Of a DNA stretch of 64,000 bases, positions 50,740 to 59,014 are shown in pieces; the first letter of the stretch is position 1, and every line of letters starts with the position of its first letter. The notes under the pieces are model-generated. The model saw only the letters and a program-made list of their open reading frames with translations. It had not been told where the DNA came from and searched no databases. Position numbers and translations under genes: made by a program. Source of the stretch: Kaistella pullorum (lineage in GTDB: Bacteria > Bacteroidota > Bacteroidia > Flavobacteriales > Weeksellaceae). The stretch covers positions 248,001 to 312,000 of the forward strand of contig NZ_JACSPS010000002.1 in the NCBI RefSeq assembly GCF_014837035.1. Reading direction: 5' to 3'.

Positions 50740-51918
50740 ATGCAAGAAGTATTCATCGTATCAGCCGTGCGAACACCGATAGGAAGTTTTATGGGAAGTT
50801 TGTCCGGTGTTCCGGCCACAAAATTAGGTTCAGCAGCCATCAAAGGTGCATTAGAAAAAATAAACCTGGCTCCGGAGCAGGTGAAGGAAGTATATATGGG
50901 CAATGTGCTGCAGGCAGGCGAGGGCCAGGCACCTGCCCGTCAGGCTGCGTTGGGAGCTGGCCTGTCAAATAATACGCCGTCAACTACCATCAATAAAGTA
51001 TGTGCGTCCGGAATGAAAGCGGTGATGATGGCTGCACAGGCTATTAAAGCCGGTGATCAGGACGTTATTGTTGCCGGCGGTATGGAAAACATGTCTTTGG
51101 TTCCGCATTATTTTAATGCACGGAATGCTACAAAACTGGGCGACGTGAAAATGCAGGACGGAATGTTGCTTGACGGCCTCACTGATGTTTACGGAAAAGT
51201 TCACATGGGTGTCTGCGCTGAGAAATGTGCGGCAGAACATCAGTTTTCGCGTGAAGACCAGGATAATTTTGCGATAGAATCCTACAAACGTTCAGCTGCA
51301 GCTTGGGAAGGAGGTAAATTTAAAGATGAAGTGGTTCCTGTAGAAATTCCACAGCGAAAAGGAGACCCAATAATTTTCGCCGAAGATGAAGAGTATAAAA
51401 CTGCCAAATTCGACCGTTTCCCGACTTTACCTACGGTTTTCCAGAAAGAAAACGGTACGGTAACCGCTGCAAACGCTTCAACCTTGAATGACGGTGCGTC
51501 TGCTTTGGTCTTAATGTCTAAAGAGAAAATGGAAGAACTTGGCTTGAAACCATTAGCCAAAATCATTTCATACGCCGATGCTGCACACGAGCCTGAATGG
51601 TTCACTACTGCACCCGCGAAAGCGTTGCCAATCGCTTTAAAAAAGGCCAATCTAGAGGTTTCAGATATCGATTATTTTGAATTTAATGAGGCGTTTTCGG
51701 TTGTAGGTCTTGCCAATAACAAAATTTTGGGACTGGATGCCGCAAAAGTAAATGTGAATGGCGGCGCGGTTTCCCTTGGTCATCCACTGGGGAGTTCAGG
51801 CTCGCGAATCATCGTTACATTGATCAATGTCTTAAAACAAAACAACGCAAAATACGGCGCTGCCGCTATTTGCAACGGGGGAGGTGGTGCTTCCGCGATA
51901 GTGATTGAAAATATATAA
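50740..51918 (+). CDS. Acetyl-CoA C-acetyltransferase (thiolase)
   Basis: The 392-residue thiolase has Cys88 in [14 protein letters not shown] as the acylated residue. The C-terminal catalytic blocks [17 protein letters not shown] and [15 protein letters not shown] follow. Compared with the operon thiolase at 31515 it looks like the short-chain, biosynthetic type that condenses two acetyl-CoA. Acetoacetyl-CoA feeds the mevalonate pathway, and a mevalonate-kinase-like gene lies 1.7 kb downstream. It is a single gene with terminators on both sides. Confidence 0.93.
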   Translation: MQEVFIVSAVRTPIGSFMGSLSGVPATKLGSAAIKGALEKINLAPEQVKEVYMGNVLQAGEGQAPARQAALGAGLSNNTPSTTINKVCASGMKAVMMAAQAIKAGDQDVIVAGGMENMSLVPHYFNARNATKLGDVKMQDGMLLDGLTDVYGKVHMGVCAEKCAAEHQFSREDQDNFAIESYKRSAAAWEGGKFKDEVVPVEIPQRKGDPIIFAEDEEYKTAKFDRFPTLPTVFQKENGTVTAANASTLNDGASALVLMSKEKMEELGLKPLAKIISYADAAHEPEWFTTAPAKALPIALKKANLEVSDIDYFEFNEAFSVVGLANNKILGLDAAKVNVNGGAVSLGHPLGSSGSRIIVTLINVLKQNNAKYGAAAICNGGGGASAIVIENI

Positions 51919-51938
51919 TAAACACGATTTACAGCCCG

Positions 51939-51993
51939 AAACCATTAAGTAATATGCATGAAGTTTTCATCTGATTCTTAATGGTTTTTTTAT
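51939..51993 (+). terminator. Terminator after the thiolase gene
   Basis: AAACCATTAAG (51939-51949) pairs perfectly with CTTAATGGTTT (51977-51987). The loop contains a second small ATGAA/TTCAT hairpin, and a T tract follows. Confidence 0.75.
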
Positions 51994-51998
51994 TTTTG
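51991..51998 (+). promoter_or_regulatory. Promoter element TATTTTTG for the MFS gene at 52019
   Basis: This exact TAnnTTTG match lies 20 bases before the start codon. It overlaps the T tract of the preceding terminator. Confidence 0.45.
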
Positions 51999-52018
51999 CG
52001 CTACTAATTTCTTCAACC

Positions 52019-53503
52019 ATGCCTGAAAACGACCAATTGCCCATGTCTCAAATCAAAAATAACCCGAAAATCATGCGGGCTTGGGCATATTATGACTGGG
52101 CAAATTCGGTGTATTCGCTGGTAATAACGTCCACCATTTTCCCGATCTATTATTCAATTCTTACCACTGCTTCAGAAAAAGCAGAGTATGTGAAGGAGAC
52201 CGGACAGTGGATCAAAGTGCCGGTGCGTCATATGATTACGATATTCGGAAAAGATTATCAGCCGGATGCAATCTATGGTTATTCGCTTACCATTTCATTC
52301 CTGATTGTGGTTTTGCTGTCGCCGATATTATCTTCGCTGGCCGATACAATCGGGAATAAGAAGTCGTTTTTGCAGTTTTTCTGTTATTTGGGAGCCACTT
52401 CGTGCATGGGTTTAGCTATGTTCACAGGAATGCAGAATGTGTTTCTGGGTTTGCTTTTCAGCATAACCGCCAGTGTCGGATTTTGGGGTAGTTTGGTTTT
52501 CTACAACTCCTTCCTGCCCGACATTGCATCGCGCGACAGGCAGGATGCGCTTTCCGCGAAAGGCTATGTTTATGGCTACATCGGGTCTGTGGTGTTGGTT
52601 GTGATCTGTTTGATATTGATTCAGGTTTTCGCCAAAACACCGGAAGACGCCAAACTTTATACCCGGATTTCGTTTCTGCTGACGGGTGCGTGGTGGTTTG
52701 GTTTCTCGCAGTACACTTTCAAGCATTTGCCTCAATTTGGCGCAGTACATTCCCAGTTGCCAAAAGATTTAGTGCTGCTCAACTATAAGAACATTTTTAA
52801 GCAACATAAGGAACAGGGAGGATTTTGGATGGTTCTGAAAGATAATATCAGTTTCTATAAAGATGTAGTAAACGAGAGTTTTCATGAACTTTTCAAAGTA
52901 GGACGTAAGCTTTTTGCTGACCGAAACCTGAAATTTTTCCTTTCGAGTTTCTTTTTTTACAGTGTGGGGATGCAGACCATTTTCCTTATGGCGACACTGT
53001 TTGGGAAAAGTGAGATCAATCTGGCGCAGGATAAACTTATCCTGACACTTTTGGTGATCCAGATAGAAGCCATCATCGGAGCGATTATCTTTTCAAGACT
53101 TTCACGCGTCATCGGGAACAAGAATGTGATTTCAATCGCGATCATCCTTTGGATCGTTGCGTGTCTGTCTGCATATTTTCTAAACAAAGAGAATCCGTAT
53201 GTGGAGTATAAATTTTACGGAATCGCAGCCATTATCGGCCTGGTAATGGGCGGTTTGCAGGCGATGTCGCGTTCCACGTATTCGAAACTGCTGCCTGAAG
53301 ATTCAATGGACAACACCACATTTTTCAGCTTTTATGACGTGCTCGAGAAACTGGCGATCATCCTCGGAACCTTTATTTTCGCGACAATGATTGATAAATA
53401 CCACAATATGCGGTATTCAGCGCTTTCGATGTCACTGTTTTTCGCGGTTGGTTTAATATTAATCCGGTTTGTGAAACTTTCAATCTTTAAACCTAAGGAA
53501 TAA
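52019..53503 (+). CDS. MFS transporter, UMF1-like
   Basis: The 494-residue protein has about 12 membrane segments. A long cytoplasmic or central loop (about 230-285) holds PKDLVLLNYKNIFKQHKEQG. The start IMRAWAYYDWANSVYSLVIT and the block GGLQAMSRSTYSKLLPED are characteristic of the UMF1 (Atg22-like) family of the major facilitator superfamily. Vacuolar amino acid efflux is the known role of Atg22 in yeast; the bacterial substrate is unknown. An alternative start at Met9 (52043) is possible. Confidence 0.85.
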   Translation: MPENDQLPMSQIKNNPKIMRAWAYYDWANSVYSLVITSTIFPIYYSILTTASEKAEYVKETGQWIKVPVRHMITIFGKDYQPDAIYGYSLTISFLIVVLLSPILSSLADTIGNKKSFLQFFCYLGATSCMGLAMFTGMQNVFLGLLFSITASVGFWGSLVFYNSFLPDIASRDRQDALSAKGYVYGYIGSVVLVVICLILIQVFAKTPEDAKLYTRISFLLTGAWWFGFSQYTFKHLPQFGAVHSQLPKDLVLLNYKNIFKQHKEQGGFWMVLKDNISFYKDVVNESFHELFKVGRKLFADRNLKFFLSSFFFYSVGMQTIFLMATLFGKSEINLAQDKLILTLLVIQIEAIIGAIIFSRLSRVIGNKNVISIAIILWIVACLSAYFLNKENPYVEYKFYGIAAIIGLVMGGLQAMSRSTYSKLLPEDSMDNTTFFSFYDVLEKLAIILGTFIFATMIDKYHNMRYSALSMSLFFAVGLILIRFVKLSIFKPKE

Positions 53504-53561
53504 GAATCAAAGTGCCGTTTTGGCTGCATTTTTGGTAGTAAGAGTTTAGCAAACAAATTCG

Positions 53562-53569
53562 TATCTTTG
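53562..53569 (+). promoter_or_regulatory. Promoter element TATCTTTG for the GHMP kinase gene
   Basis: This exact TAnnTTTG match lies 26 bases before the ATG at 53596. Confidence 0.5.
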
Positions 53570-53595
53570 CATTTGAAAATCAATCCTTTGAGCTA

Positions 53596-54522
53596 ATGAC
53601 AAATCCTCTATTTTACGCTAAAATACTCCTTTTCGGTGAATACGGTATCATTGAGGATTCTCAGGGACTTACGCTTCCCTACAGTTTTTATAAAGGCACG
53701 CTTAAGTTCTCAGATTTAAATACCGACTTCGAAAAAAAATCGAATACATCTCTTGGCAAATACGCTGATTATCTCACAGATATTACGCTTCCCGAAAAGT
53801 TTGAACTTGATGTAAATGCCTTCAAAGCAGACATTGCTAAAGGTTTGTTTTTCGATTCTAATATTCCTCAGGGGTACGGTGTAGGAAGCTCCGGCGCTTT
53901 GGTGGCCGCGATCTTTGAAAAATATTCGGTTCTAGATTATCAGCCTGAAAGCATTTCAAAAGACGAACTTAAAGAACTTAAAAAAGTATTTGGTTTGCTA
54001 GAAAGCTACTTTCACGGCAAGAGTTCGGGCATCGATCCGCTGATCTGCTACATGAACCTTCCGATTCTTATTGAAAACCGAGATAATGTGGACCGTGTTA
54101 CTATTCCCCAAGGTGAAGCGGGAAAAGGAGCGATTTTTCTTATTGATTCTGGTATGACCGGCGAAACCGGTCCGATGGTGCAGATTTTCTTTGAAAAAAT
54201 GAAGACCGAAGGCTTCCGCAAGACACTAAAAGAAGAATTCATACGCTACAATAATGCATGTATCGACGCTTTCCTTAAAAAAGAGATGACGCCGCTGTTC
54301 AGGAATCTTAAAAACCTTTCGGTATGGGCATATGAACATTTCAAACCAATGATTCCTGAAAGCCTATACAACGCCTGGAAAAAAGGTCTTGATAGCAATG
54401 CATACTACCTTAAACTCTGTGGTAGTGGTGGCGGTGGCTATATTTTGGGATTTACCAGAGATTACGGAAAAGCTGAAAAGATGCTTGCGGGCTTTGAAAA
54501 AGAAGTTATTTACAGATTTTAA
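53596..54522 (+). CDS. GHMP kinase, probable mevalonate kinase
   Basis: The 308-residue cytosolic kinase has the GHMP start AKILLFGEYGIIEDSQGLTL (substrate loop, about 8-27) and the ATP-binding motif IPQGYGVGSSGALVAAIFEK near 94-113. The third motif is LCGSGGGGYILGFT near 275-288. The order and the FGEYG loop fit mevalonate kinase, which makes phosphomevalonate for isoprenoid synthesis. Flavobacteria use the mevalonate pathway. The prenyltransferase gene that follows 48 bases later supports an isoprenoid role. Confidence 0.85.
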   Translation: MTNPLFYAKILLFGEYGIIEDSQGLTLPYSFYKGTLKFSDLNTDFEKKSNTSLGKYADYLTDITLPEKFELDVNAFKADIAKGLFFDSNIPQGYGVGSSGALVAAIFEKYSVLDYQPESISKDELKELKKVFGLLESYFHGKSSGIDPLICYMNLPILIENRDNVDRVTIPQGEAGKGAIFLIDSGMTGETGPMVQIFFEKMKTEGFRKTLKEEFIRYNNACIDAFLKKEMTPLFRNLKNLSVWAYEHFKPMIPESLYNAWKKGLDSNAYYLKLCGSGGGGYILGFTRDYGKAEKMLAGFEKEVIYRF

Positions 54523-54570
54523 TCATTCGGTCGCGAGCTAATTTTCATAATTGATTTCGGTTTTTTTCGA

Positions 54571-55461
54571 ATGAAAAACCCTTTATTTTACCGTTTTTCA
54601 CAACTCGTAGGTTTTTTGCTTGGCGCACGGATTTTCGTGGCTTTGCTGCTCACTTTCGCGCTGTATGTGTCCACCTTTTTCCTCTTTAACCAGGAGGAAA
54701 GTCTGGCCGATTTTGTGTTTGATTTCCGCGTCCACGGCATTATTTTTTGCACCGTTCTGAGCATTTTGGCCGGTGGGATCATCAATCAGTTTTATGACCT
54801 TGAAAAGGACCAGCTCACCAAACCTTTCCGCACAAAAATACAAAGCTTCTTAAAGCAAAAATACTTCCTGTACGCCTATCTTACATTGCTGGTGGCTTCG
54901 TTACTGTTCTCATTTCTTATCTCACCACGCGTCTTTTTCTTTTTTGTAATCTACCAGTTTTTTATGTGGTTTTATAGCCATAAACTTAGCAAGGTGTTGA
55001 TTGTGAACAATTTGACATTCGTAAGTCTTACACTTTACCCCTTTTTCGGGATGATGGTTTATTACCGGACCTTCTCGCTAAATGTTTTCCTGATGGCGCT
55101 TTTTATCTTCGTAATTCTGCTGCTGATAGACATCATCAAAGATACACTCACCAAAAACGCCGATAAAATGTTCGGTTACAGCACCATTCCTAATTTTTTT
55201 GGAAATAAAGTCAGCCGTGCAGTCATTATTTTCCTTAGTCTTTCACTCATGCTCTGCTCGGCACTGATCATCAGACTGAATGGAATTCACAGTATTATGG
55301 ATATTTATTTCGCCAGTGGATTATTGGTGATTGTCGCAGTCATCTTTCTGTCACTGCAGTCTTTCAAGAAATCGAATTTTTATGCGCTGAATATGCTCAG
55401 GATTTGGATTTTTGCAGGCATCATCGCGATGCTTTTGGACGGAATTTATACCCAATTCTAG
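54571..55461 (+). CDS. UbiA family prenyltransferase
   Basis: The 296-residue protein has about eight to nine membrane segments and the first Asp-rich motif NQFYDLEKDQLTKP (N-x-x-x-D-x-x-x-D) near residues 71-84. A second acidic pair lies in LIDIIKDTLTKNADKMFG near 187-204. This order is that of polyprenyl transferases; the closest annotations in this class are geranylgeranylglycerol-phosphate geranylgeranyltransferase-like or digeranylgeranyl types. The acceptor is unknown here. Its position after a mevalonate kinase suggests a joint isoprenoid role. Confidence 0.85.
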   Translation: MKNPLFYRFSQLVGFLLGARIFVALLLTFALYVSTFFLFNQEESLADFVFDFRVHGIIFCTVLSILAGGIINQFYDLEKDQLTKPFRTKIQSFLKQKYFLYAYLTLLVASLLFSFLISPRVFFFFVIYQFFMWFYSHKLSKVLIVNNLTFVSLTLYPFFGMMVYYRTFSLNVFLMALFIFVILLLIDIIKDTLTKNADKMFGYSTIPNFFGNKVSRAVIIFLSLSLMLCSALIIRLNGIHSIMDIYFASGLLVIVAVIFLSLQSFKKSNFYALNMLRIWIFAGIIAMLLDGIYTQF

Positions 55462-55539
55462 CCTTTAATAATTTTACTATAATATTTTAATCCTGCGCAG
55501 CCAATTGCAACAGGTAGCAGATTATCAGCGATAAAGTTT

Positions 55540-55547
55540 TATCTTTG
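55540..55547 (+). promoter_or_regulatory. Promoter element TATCTTTG for the rluB-like gene
   Basis: This exact TAnnTTTG match lies 19 bases before the ATG at 55567. Confidence 0.5.
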
Positions 55548-55566
55548 CCCTAAATTTTTAAATATA

Positions 55567-56682
55567 ATGAGCCGAGACCGAAACAGCAACGATAAACCGA
55601 AACGACCACGAATTTCCAAAATCTCAAATTCCGGTAGTTCACGCACCGCTGCATCGCGCGCCAGAGCTCCAAAGAAAAGCGACGAGCCCGAAGCCAAAAA
55701 GACTGCACGCTCCGAGAAAGCCCGTGAACCAAAACTGATGTCCGAATCTGAAGCAAGGTCTTACGAGAAAAATATAAACAGACCCGCATCGCGGAAACCT
55801 GCCGGTAAACGCACCGGAAAATCCTTCGATACACGCGACAAATACGAAAAGGGCGACAGTAAGTCAGGACCTAAAAAGCCTTTCAAACCTTTCGACAGGA
55901 AAGATGAAGGCGAAAGAACACGCTCTTTTGTACAAAAAAGACGATTTGATAAGCTTGCTAAAGAAACGCCGAAAGAATCTATCCGACTGAATAAGTACAT
56001 TGCCAATTCCGGCATTTGCTCACGCCGGGAAGCTGATGAACTCATCACGCAAGGTTTGGTAACGGTAAATGGCCAGGTGGTGACAGAGATGGGTTACCAG
56101 GTGCAAAAAACCGATAAAGTGGTGTTTGACGGGCAGGGAATCACACCTGAGAAGCCGGTTTATGTACTGCTGAATAAACCTAAAGGTTACATTTCCACTA
56201 CGAAAGACGAAAAAGCCAGAAAAACAGTGATGGATCTGGTGGCGAACGCGTCCCCGTACCGAGTTTTCCCGGTCGGAAGGCTTGACCGTTCCACCACAGG
56301 TGTCATCTTGCTGACCAATGATGGTCACATGACCAAGAAACTCACGCACCCTTCATTTAACATGAAGAAAATCTACCATGTCACTTTGGACAGAAAACTT
56401 GACCGTGCTGATCTCAACACGATTGCGGAAGGCATCCGTCTTGAAGAAGGTATCGCCGAAGTTGACAGCATTTCATACATCGAAGGAAAACCAAAAAACG
56501 AGATCGGTATCGAAATTCACATCGGCTGGAACCGTGTGGTTCGCAGAATTTTCCAGAAATTAGGTTATGAAGTGGAAGCGCTGGACCGTGTGATGTTTGC
56601 AGGTCTGACGAAGAAAAACATCAAACGCGGACACTGGCGGATCCTTACCGATTTGGAAGTGAATAATCTTAAGATGATGTAG
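55567..56682 (+). CDS. rluB: 23S rRNA pseudouridine synthase, RluB-like, with long basic N-terminal tail
   Basis: The 371-residue RsuA-family enzyme starts with about 135 residues of low-complexity Lys/Arg/Ser/Asp text that is probably disordered and RNA-binding. The S4 domain follows (about 138-185, LNKYIANSGICSRREADELI). The catalytic motif GRLDRSTTGVILLTNDGHM is near 236-254, and the end carries GWNRVVRRIFQKLGYEVEAL. RluB converts U2605 of 23S rRNA; whether the target is the same here is inference. It is a different member from the gene at 25229. It ends at a strong terminator. Confidence 0.9.
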   Translation: MSRDRNSNDKPKRPRISKISNSGSSRTAASRARAPKKSDEPEAKKTARSEKAREPKLMSESEARSYEKNINRPASRKPAGKRTGKSFDTRDKYEKGDSKSGPKKPFKPFDRKDEGERTRSFVQKRRFDKLAKETPKESIRLNKYIANSGICSRREADELITQGLVTVNGQVVTEMGYQVQKTDKVVFDGQGITPEKPVYVLLNKPKGYISTTKDEKARKTVMDLVANASPYRVFPVGRLDRSTTGVILLTNDGHMTKKLTHPSFNMKKIYHVTLDRKLDRADLNTIAEGIRLEEGIAEVDSISYIEGKPKNEIGIEIHIGWNRVVRRIFQKLGYEVEALDRVMFAGLTKKNIKRGHWRILTDLEVNNLKMM

Positions 56683-56700
56683 TCATTTATTAAAATACAC

Positions 56701-56735
56701 AAAAACTTCCCGCAGACTGTCTGCGGGAAGTTTTT
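56701..56735. terminator. Bidirectional terminator between convergent genes
   Basis: A 15-bp perfect stem (56701-56715 with 56721-56735) has a five-base loop, with A tracts on the left and T tracts on the right. It is shared by the rluB-like gene and the TonB receptor gene that stops at 56738. Confidence 0.9.
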
Positions 56736-56737
56736 AT

Positions 56738-58939
56738 TTAGAAATGGTATTTTAAGTTAAGTCCTGTAAAGAAATAAGCCTTGCCAGGCCCCGGATTCAC
56801 GTCCGTGAAAACATTTGGATCGTTGTATTGGTTGTCTGCATCGGTATCATTGATGCTGTTTCCATAAAACAAAAACGTGTAATTGATTTGGTTCAACAGG
56901 TTGTTGCCGACCACGAAGATATCAGCATCTATTTTGTTGAAGCTGTGTTTGTAGCCGATCTTTGAATTCAAAAGACTGAAACTCCGAACCTCATTGCTGT
57001 TTGCAAAATCGGTGAACACGCTTCCCATGTAATTCAATGTATTCTGCCAGTACAATCCGGGGTTCGTCTCGATATCGAAACCGATGGAATACTTGTATTT
57101 GGGAATTCCGGGCACGTTTTTCCCGTCATAATTCATCACCGCTGCAGGACTGCCGCTTTCTTTTAAATAAGTTTTAAAATCAGAATATTTAAAATCACTG
57201 TACGTCACACTTGCAAATGGCTGAAAGTTTTTCACAATAGATTTCTCGGGTTGCAACAGGTAGCCGATACTGAATTCCAGACCGCGGTTCCGTTGGTTTC
57301 CGGTATTGGCCCAGTAGGTGTAGGCCGTCGTAAGGTTATCCGGAATTTGCCCGCGCAATTGGGTAAGTTTGTCGTTAATATCAATTTGAAAAACTGAAAA
57401 CTGGTAATCCACTGACGTGTCCGCAAAAAGTCCGTGCACACTGAAATCCCACGTTTTGGCCTTTTCGGGAGTCAGATTGTCGTTGGTCTGATTAAGTCCG
57501 GCAATAAAAGCCGTGGCTGACGTCGGCGCATTATATCCCTCGCTGTAGCTAAGGTTAAAGATGTGTCTGTTAAAGCTTTTTTGGAGTGCAAAATGTGGAG
57601 TAGCCACAACATCAAAACTTTTCCCGAACGAAAGATTTTTGTTGTAAAGGTCTTTTCCATTAACCACGAAAAGTCCAGGCAGCGCAAGCAGATCCTCGCG
57701 GTGGTAACTGATTTTATTTAAACTTACGCCACCTAAAAGCAGCAGGCCCCAGGGCTTGTATGTCACTTTTTCGACAATGAAAAAATTTGACTGATTGTTT
57801 TCATTCTTAAAGTAAGATCCCTCATAGATCGGTCTCAAGACCGGCGGTTCTGTGCTTTTTACGCCTTTGTACCGATAATTTGTAACCAACGGTCGTGATT
57901 GCTGCATTTCCACTCCAAACTCGGTTTGGCTGCTGAATTCTTCCCAGTCCTTTGCAAAATTAAAAACCGAACGTAAGCCATAGTTTGGCGTAGAAGAGGT
58001 TTCGTTGGCGCCCGCTGCGATCCGGTCACTTGTTGTCCCGCTGTAAAAAAAGGTGGTGTTATTCCGCAAGTCCCCTGTGATATCCCAAGTGTGTCCTAAA
58101 CCTACGCGACTGGTGATGAATTTGGTTTTCGCGCCGCGACGGATGTAGGCGAAGTTTCCGTTATCAATACCATTATAATAATCGTCGTATGAGATTTGTC
58201 CGGATACCTGCTCCAAAGAATTGCCGTGAGTAGCAAGCCACGTTATTTTTTGGGAAGGATTCAGCTTGACTTCGCCCGTCAGATTATAAAAATTTTTGAT
58301 TGTTTTACCGTTTGGTCTGTAACCGTCACTTCCGATGTGGCCATAATTTGCCGTTACCGAATGGTTTGCACCCACGTTGTTTAAGGCCGTCAATGACTGG
58401 AAAAGCCCAAACGAACCGGTAGTAAACTGTTCAGAAACGGAAGTTCCCATTTTGGTTTCAGGCCGAACGTAAAATCTTACCGCACCACCAGACCCGCCAC
58501 CATAAAGCGTTGCCGCGGGACCTTTTATCACCTCGATTTGATTGACCGTGGCAAAGTTTACGTCGTCTAACACCGTTACGCCGTCTGCGCCCGTAAGCGG
58601 TACGTTGTTGAGATACATCTTGACGCCCCAGCTGTTGAATTTCTGATCGTTTCCATATCCGCGAAGGATGATGCGCTGGCCGCCGAGCTGCGTGCGCTTT
58701 TCTACCTGCACACCAGCCATCGTATTCAGGCTCTGTTCTATAAATGCAGGGTTGTTTCTGTTAATTTCGTATTCCGAAACTACCTCGGTGGCCTGTGCGT
58801 GACGCTTGAACTCATCACGTTCTTTCTGTACTTTCTTTCGGGCGTGGATATTCACCGTTTCAATATTTTCCGTAACCTCCTGTCCTTTAATTGCGATTAC
58901 AGAAAGCAATGCTGCCGCAAGAATATAATTTTTAAGCAT
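56738..58939 (-). CDS. TonB-dependent outer-membrane receptor
   Basis: The 733-residue protein has a signal peptide (MLKNYILAAALLSVIAIKGQ) and a plug domain. The plug carries RDEFKRHAQATEVVSEYEIN, GVQVEKRTQLGGQRIILRGY and EVIKGPAATLYGGGSGGAVR (about 105-160). A 22-strand-type beta barrel fills the rest and ends KAYFFTGLNLKYHF with the usual C-terminal aromatic residue. No carboxypeptidase-regulatory or SusD partner is present. The length and plug fit a siderophore or metal receptor (FecA/FhuE/PfeA-like), but no ligand can be named. No binding protein or ABC genes flank it. Confidence 0.93.
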   Translation of the reverse strand: MLKNYILAAALLSVIAIKGQEVTENIETVNIHARKKVQKERDEFKRHAQATEVVSEYEINRNNPAFIEQSLNTMAGVQVEKRTQLGGQRIILRGYGNDQKFNSWGVKMYLNNVPLTGADGVTVLDDVNFATVNQIEVIKGPAATLYGGGSGGAVRFYVRPETKMGTSVSEQFTTGSFGLFQSLTALNNVGANHSVTANYGHIGSDGYRPNGKTIKNFYNLTGEVKLNPSQKITWLATHGNSLEQVSGQISYDDYYNGIDNGNFAYIRRGAKTKFITSRVGLGHTWDITGDLRNNTTFFYSGTTSDRIAAGANETSSTPNYGLRSVFNFAKDWEEFSSQTEFGVEMQQSRPLVTNYRYKGVKSTEPPVLRPIYEGSYFKNENNQSNFFIVEKVTYKPWGLLLLGGVSLNKISYHREDLLALPGLFVVNGKDLYNKNLSFGKSFDVVATPHFALQKSFNRHIFNLSYSEGYNAPTSATAFIAGLNQTNDNLTPEKAKTWDFSVHGLFADTSVDYQFSVFQIDINDKLTQLRGQIPDNLTTAYTYWANTGNQRNRGLEFSIGYLLQPEKSIVKNFQPFASVTYSDFKYSDFKTYLKESGSPAAVMNYDGKNVPGIPKYKYSIGFDIETNPGLYWQNTLNYMGSVFTDFANSNEVRSFSLLNSKIGYKHSFNKIDADIFVVGNNLLNQINYTFLFYGNSINDTDADNQYNDPNVFTDVNPGPGKAYFFTGLNLKYHF

Positions 58940-58968
58940 ATTTTAATTATTTAAATCTTAAACCGAAA

Positions 58969-58997
58969 AAAAGGTAAAGCACAGCCTTACCTTTTTA
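58969..58997 (-). terminator. Terminator of the sorting-domain protein gene
   Basis: AAAAAGGTAA (58969-58978) pairs with TTACCTTTTT (58988-58997). On the minus strand the stem is followed by a T tract. It lies just after the stop at 59015. Confidence 0.8.
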
Positions 58998-59014
58998 TAT
59001 AGTTTTGATTATAT

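Noticed and set aside
51953-51960. TATGCATG, a half-match to the MarR operator
   Set aside because: It lies in the loop of the terminator after a thiolase gene, is not a full palindrome and is not placed at a promoter with the 12-bp spacing.
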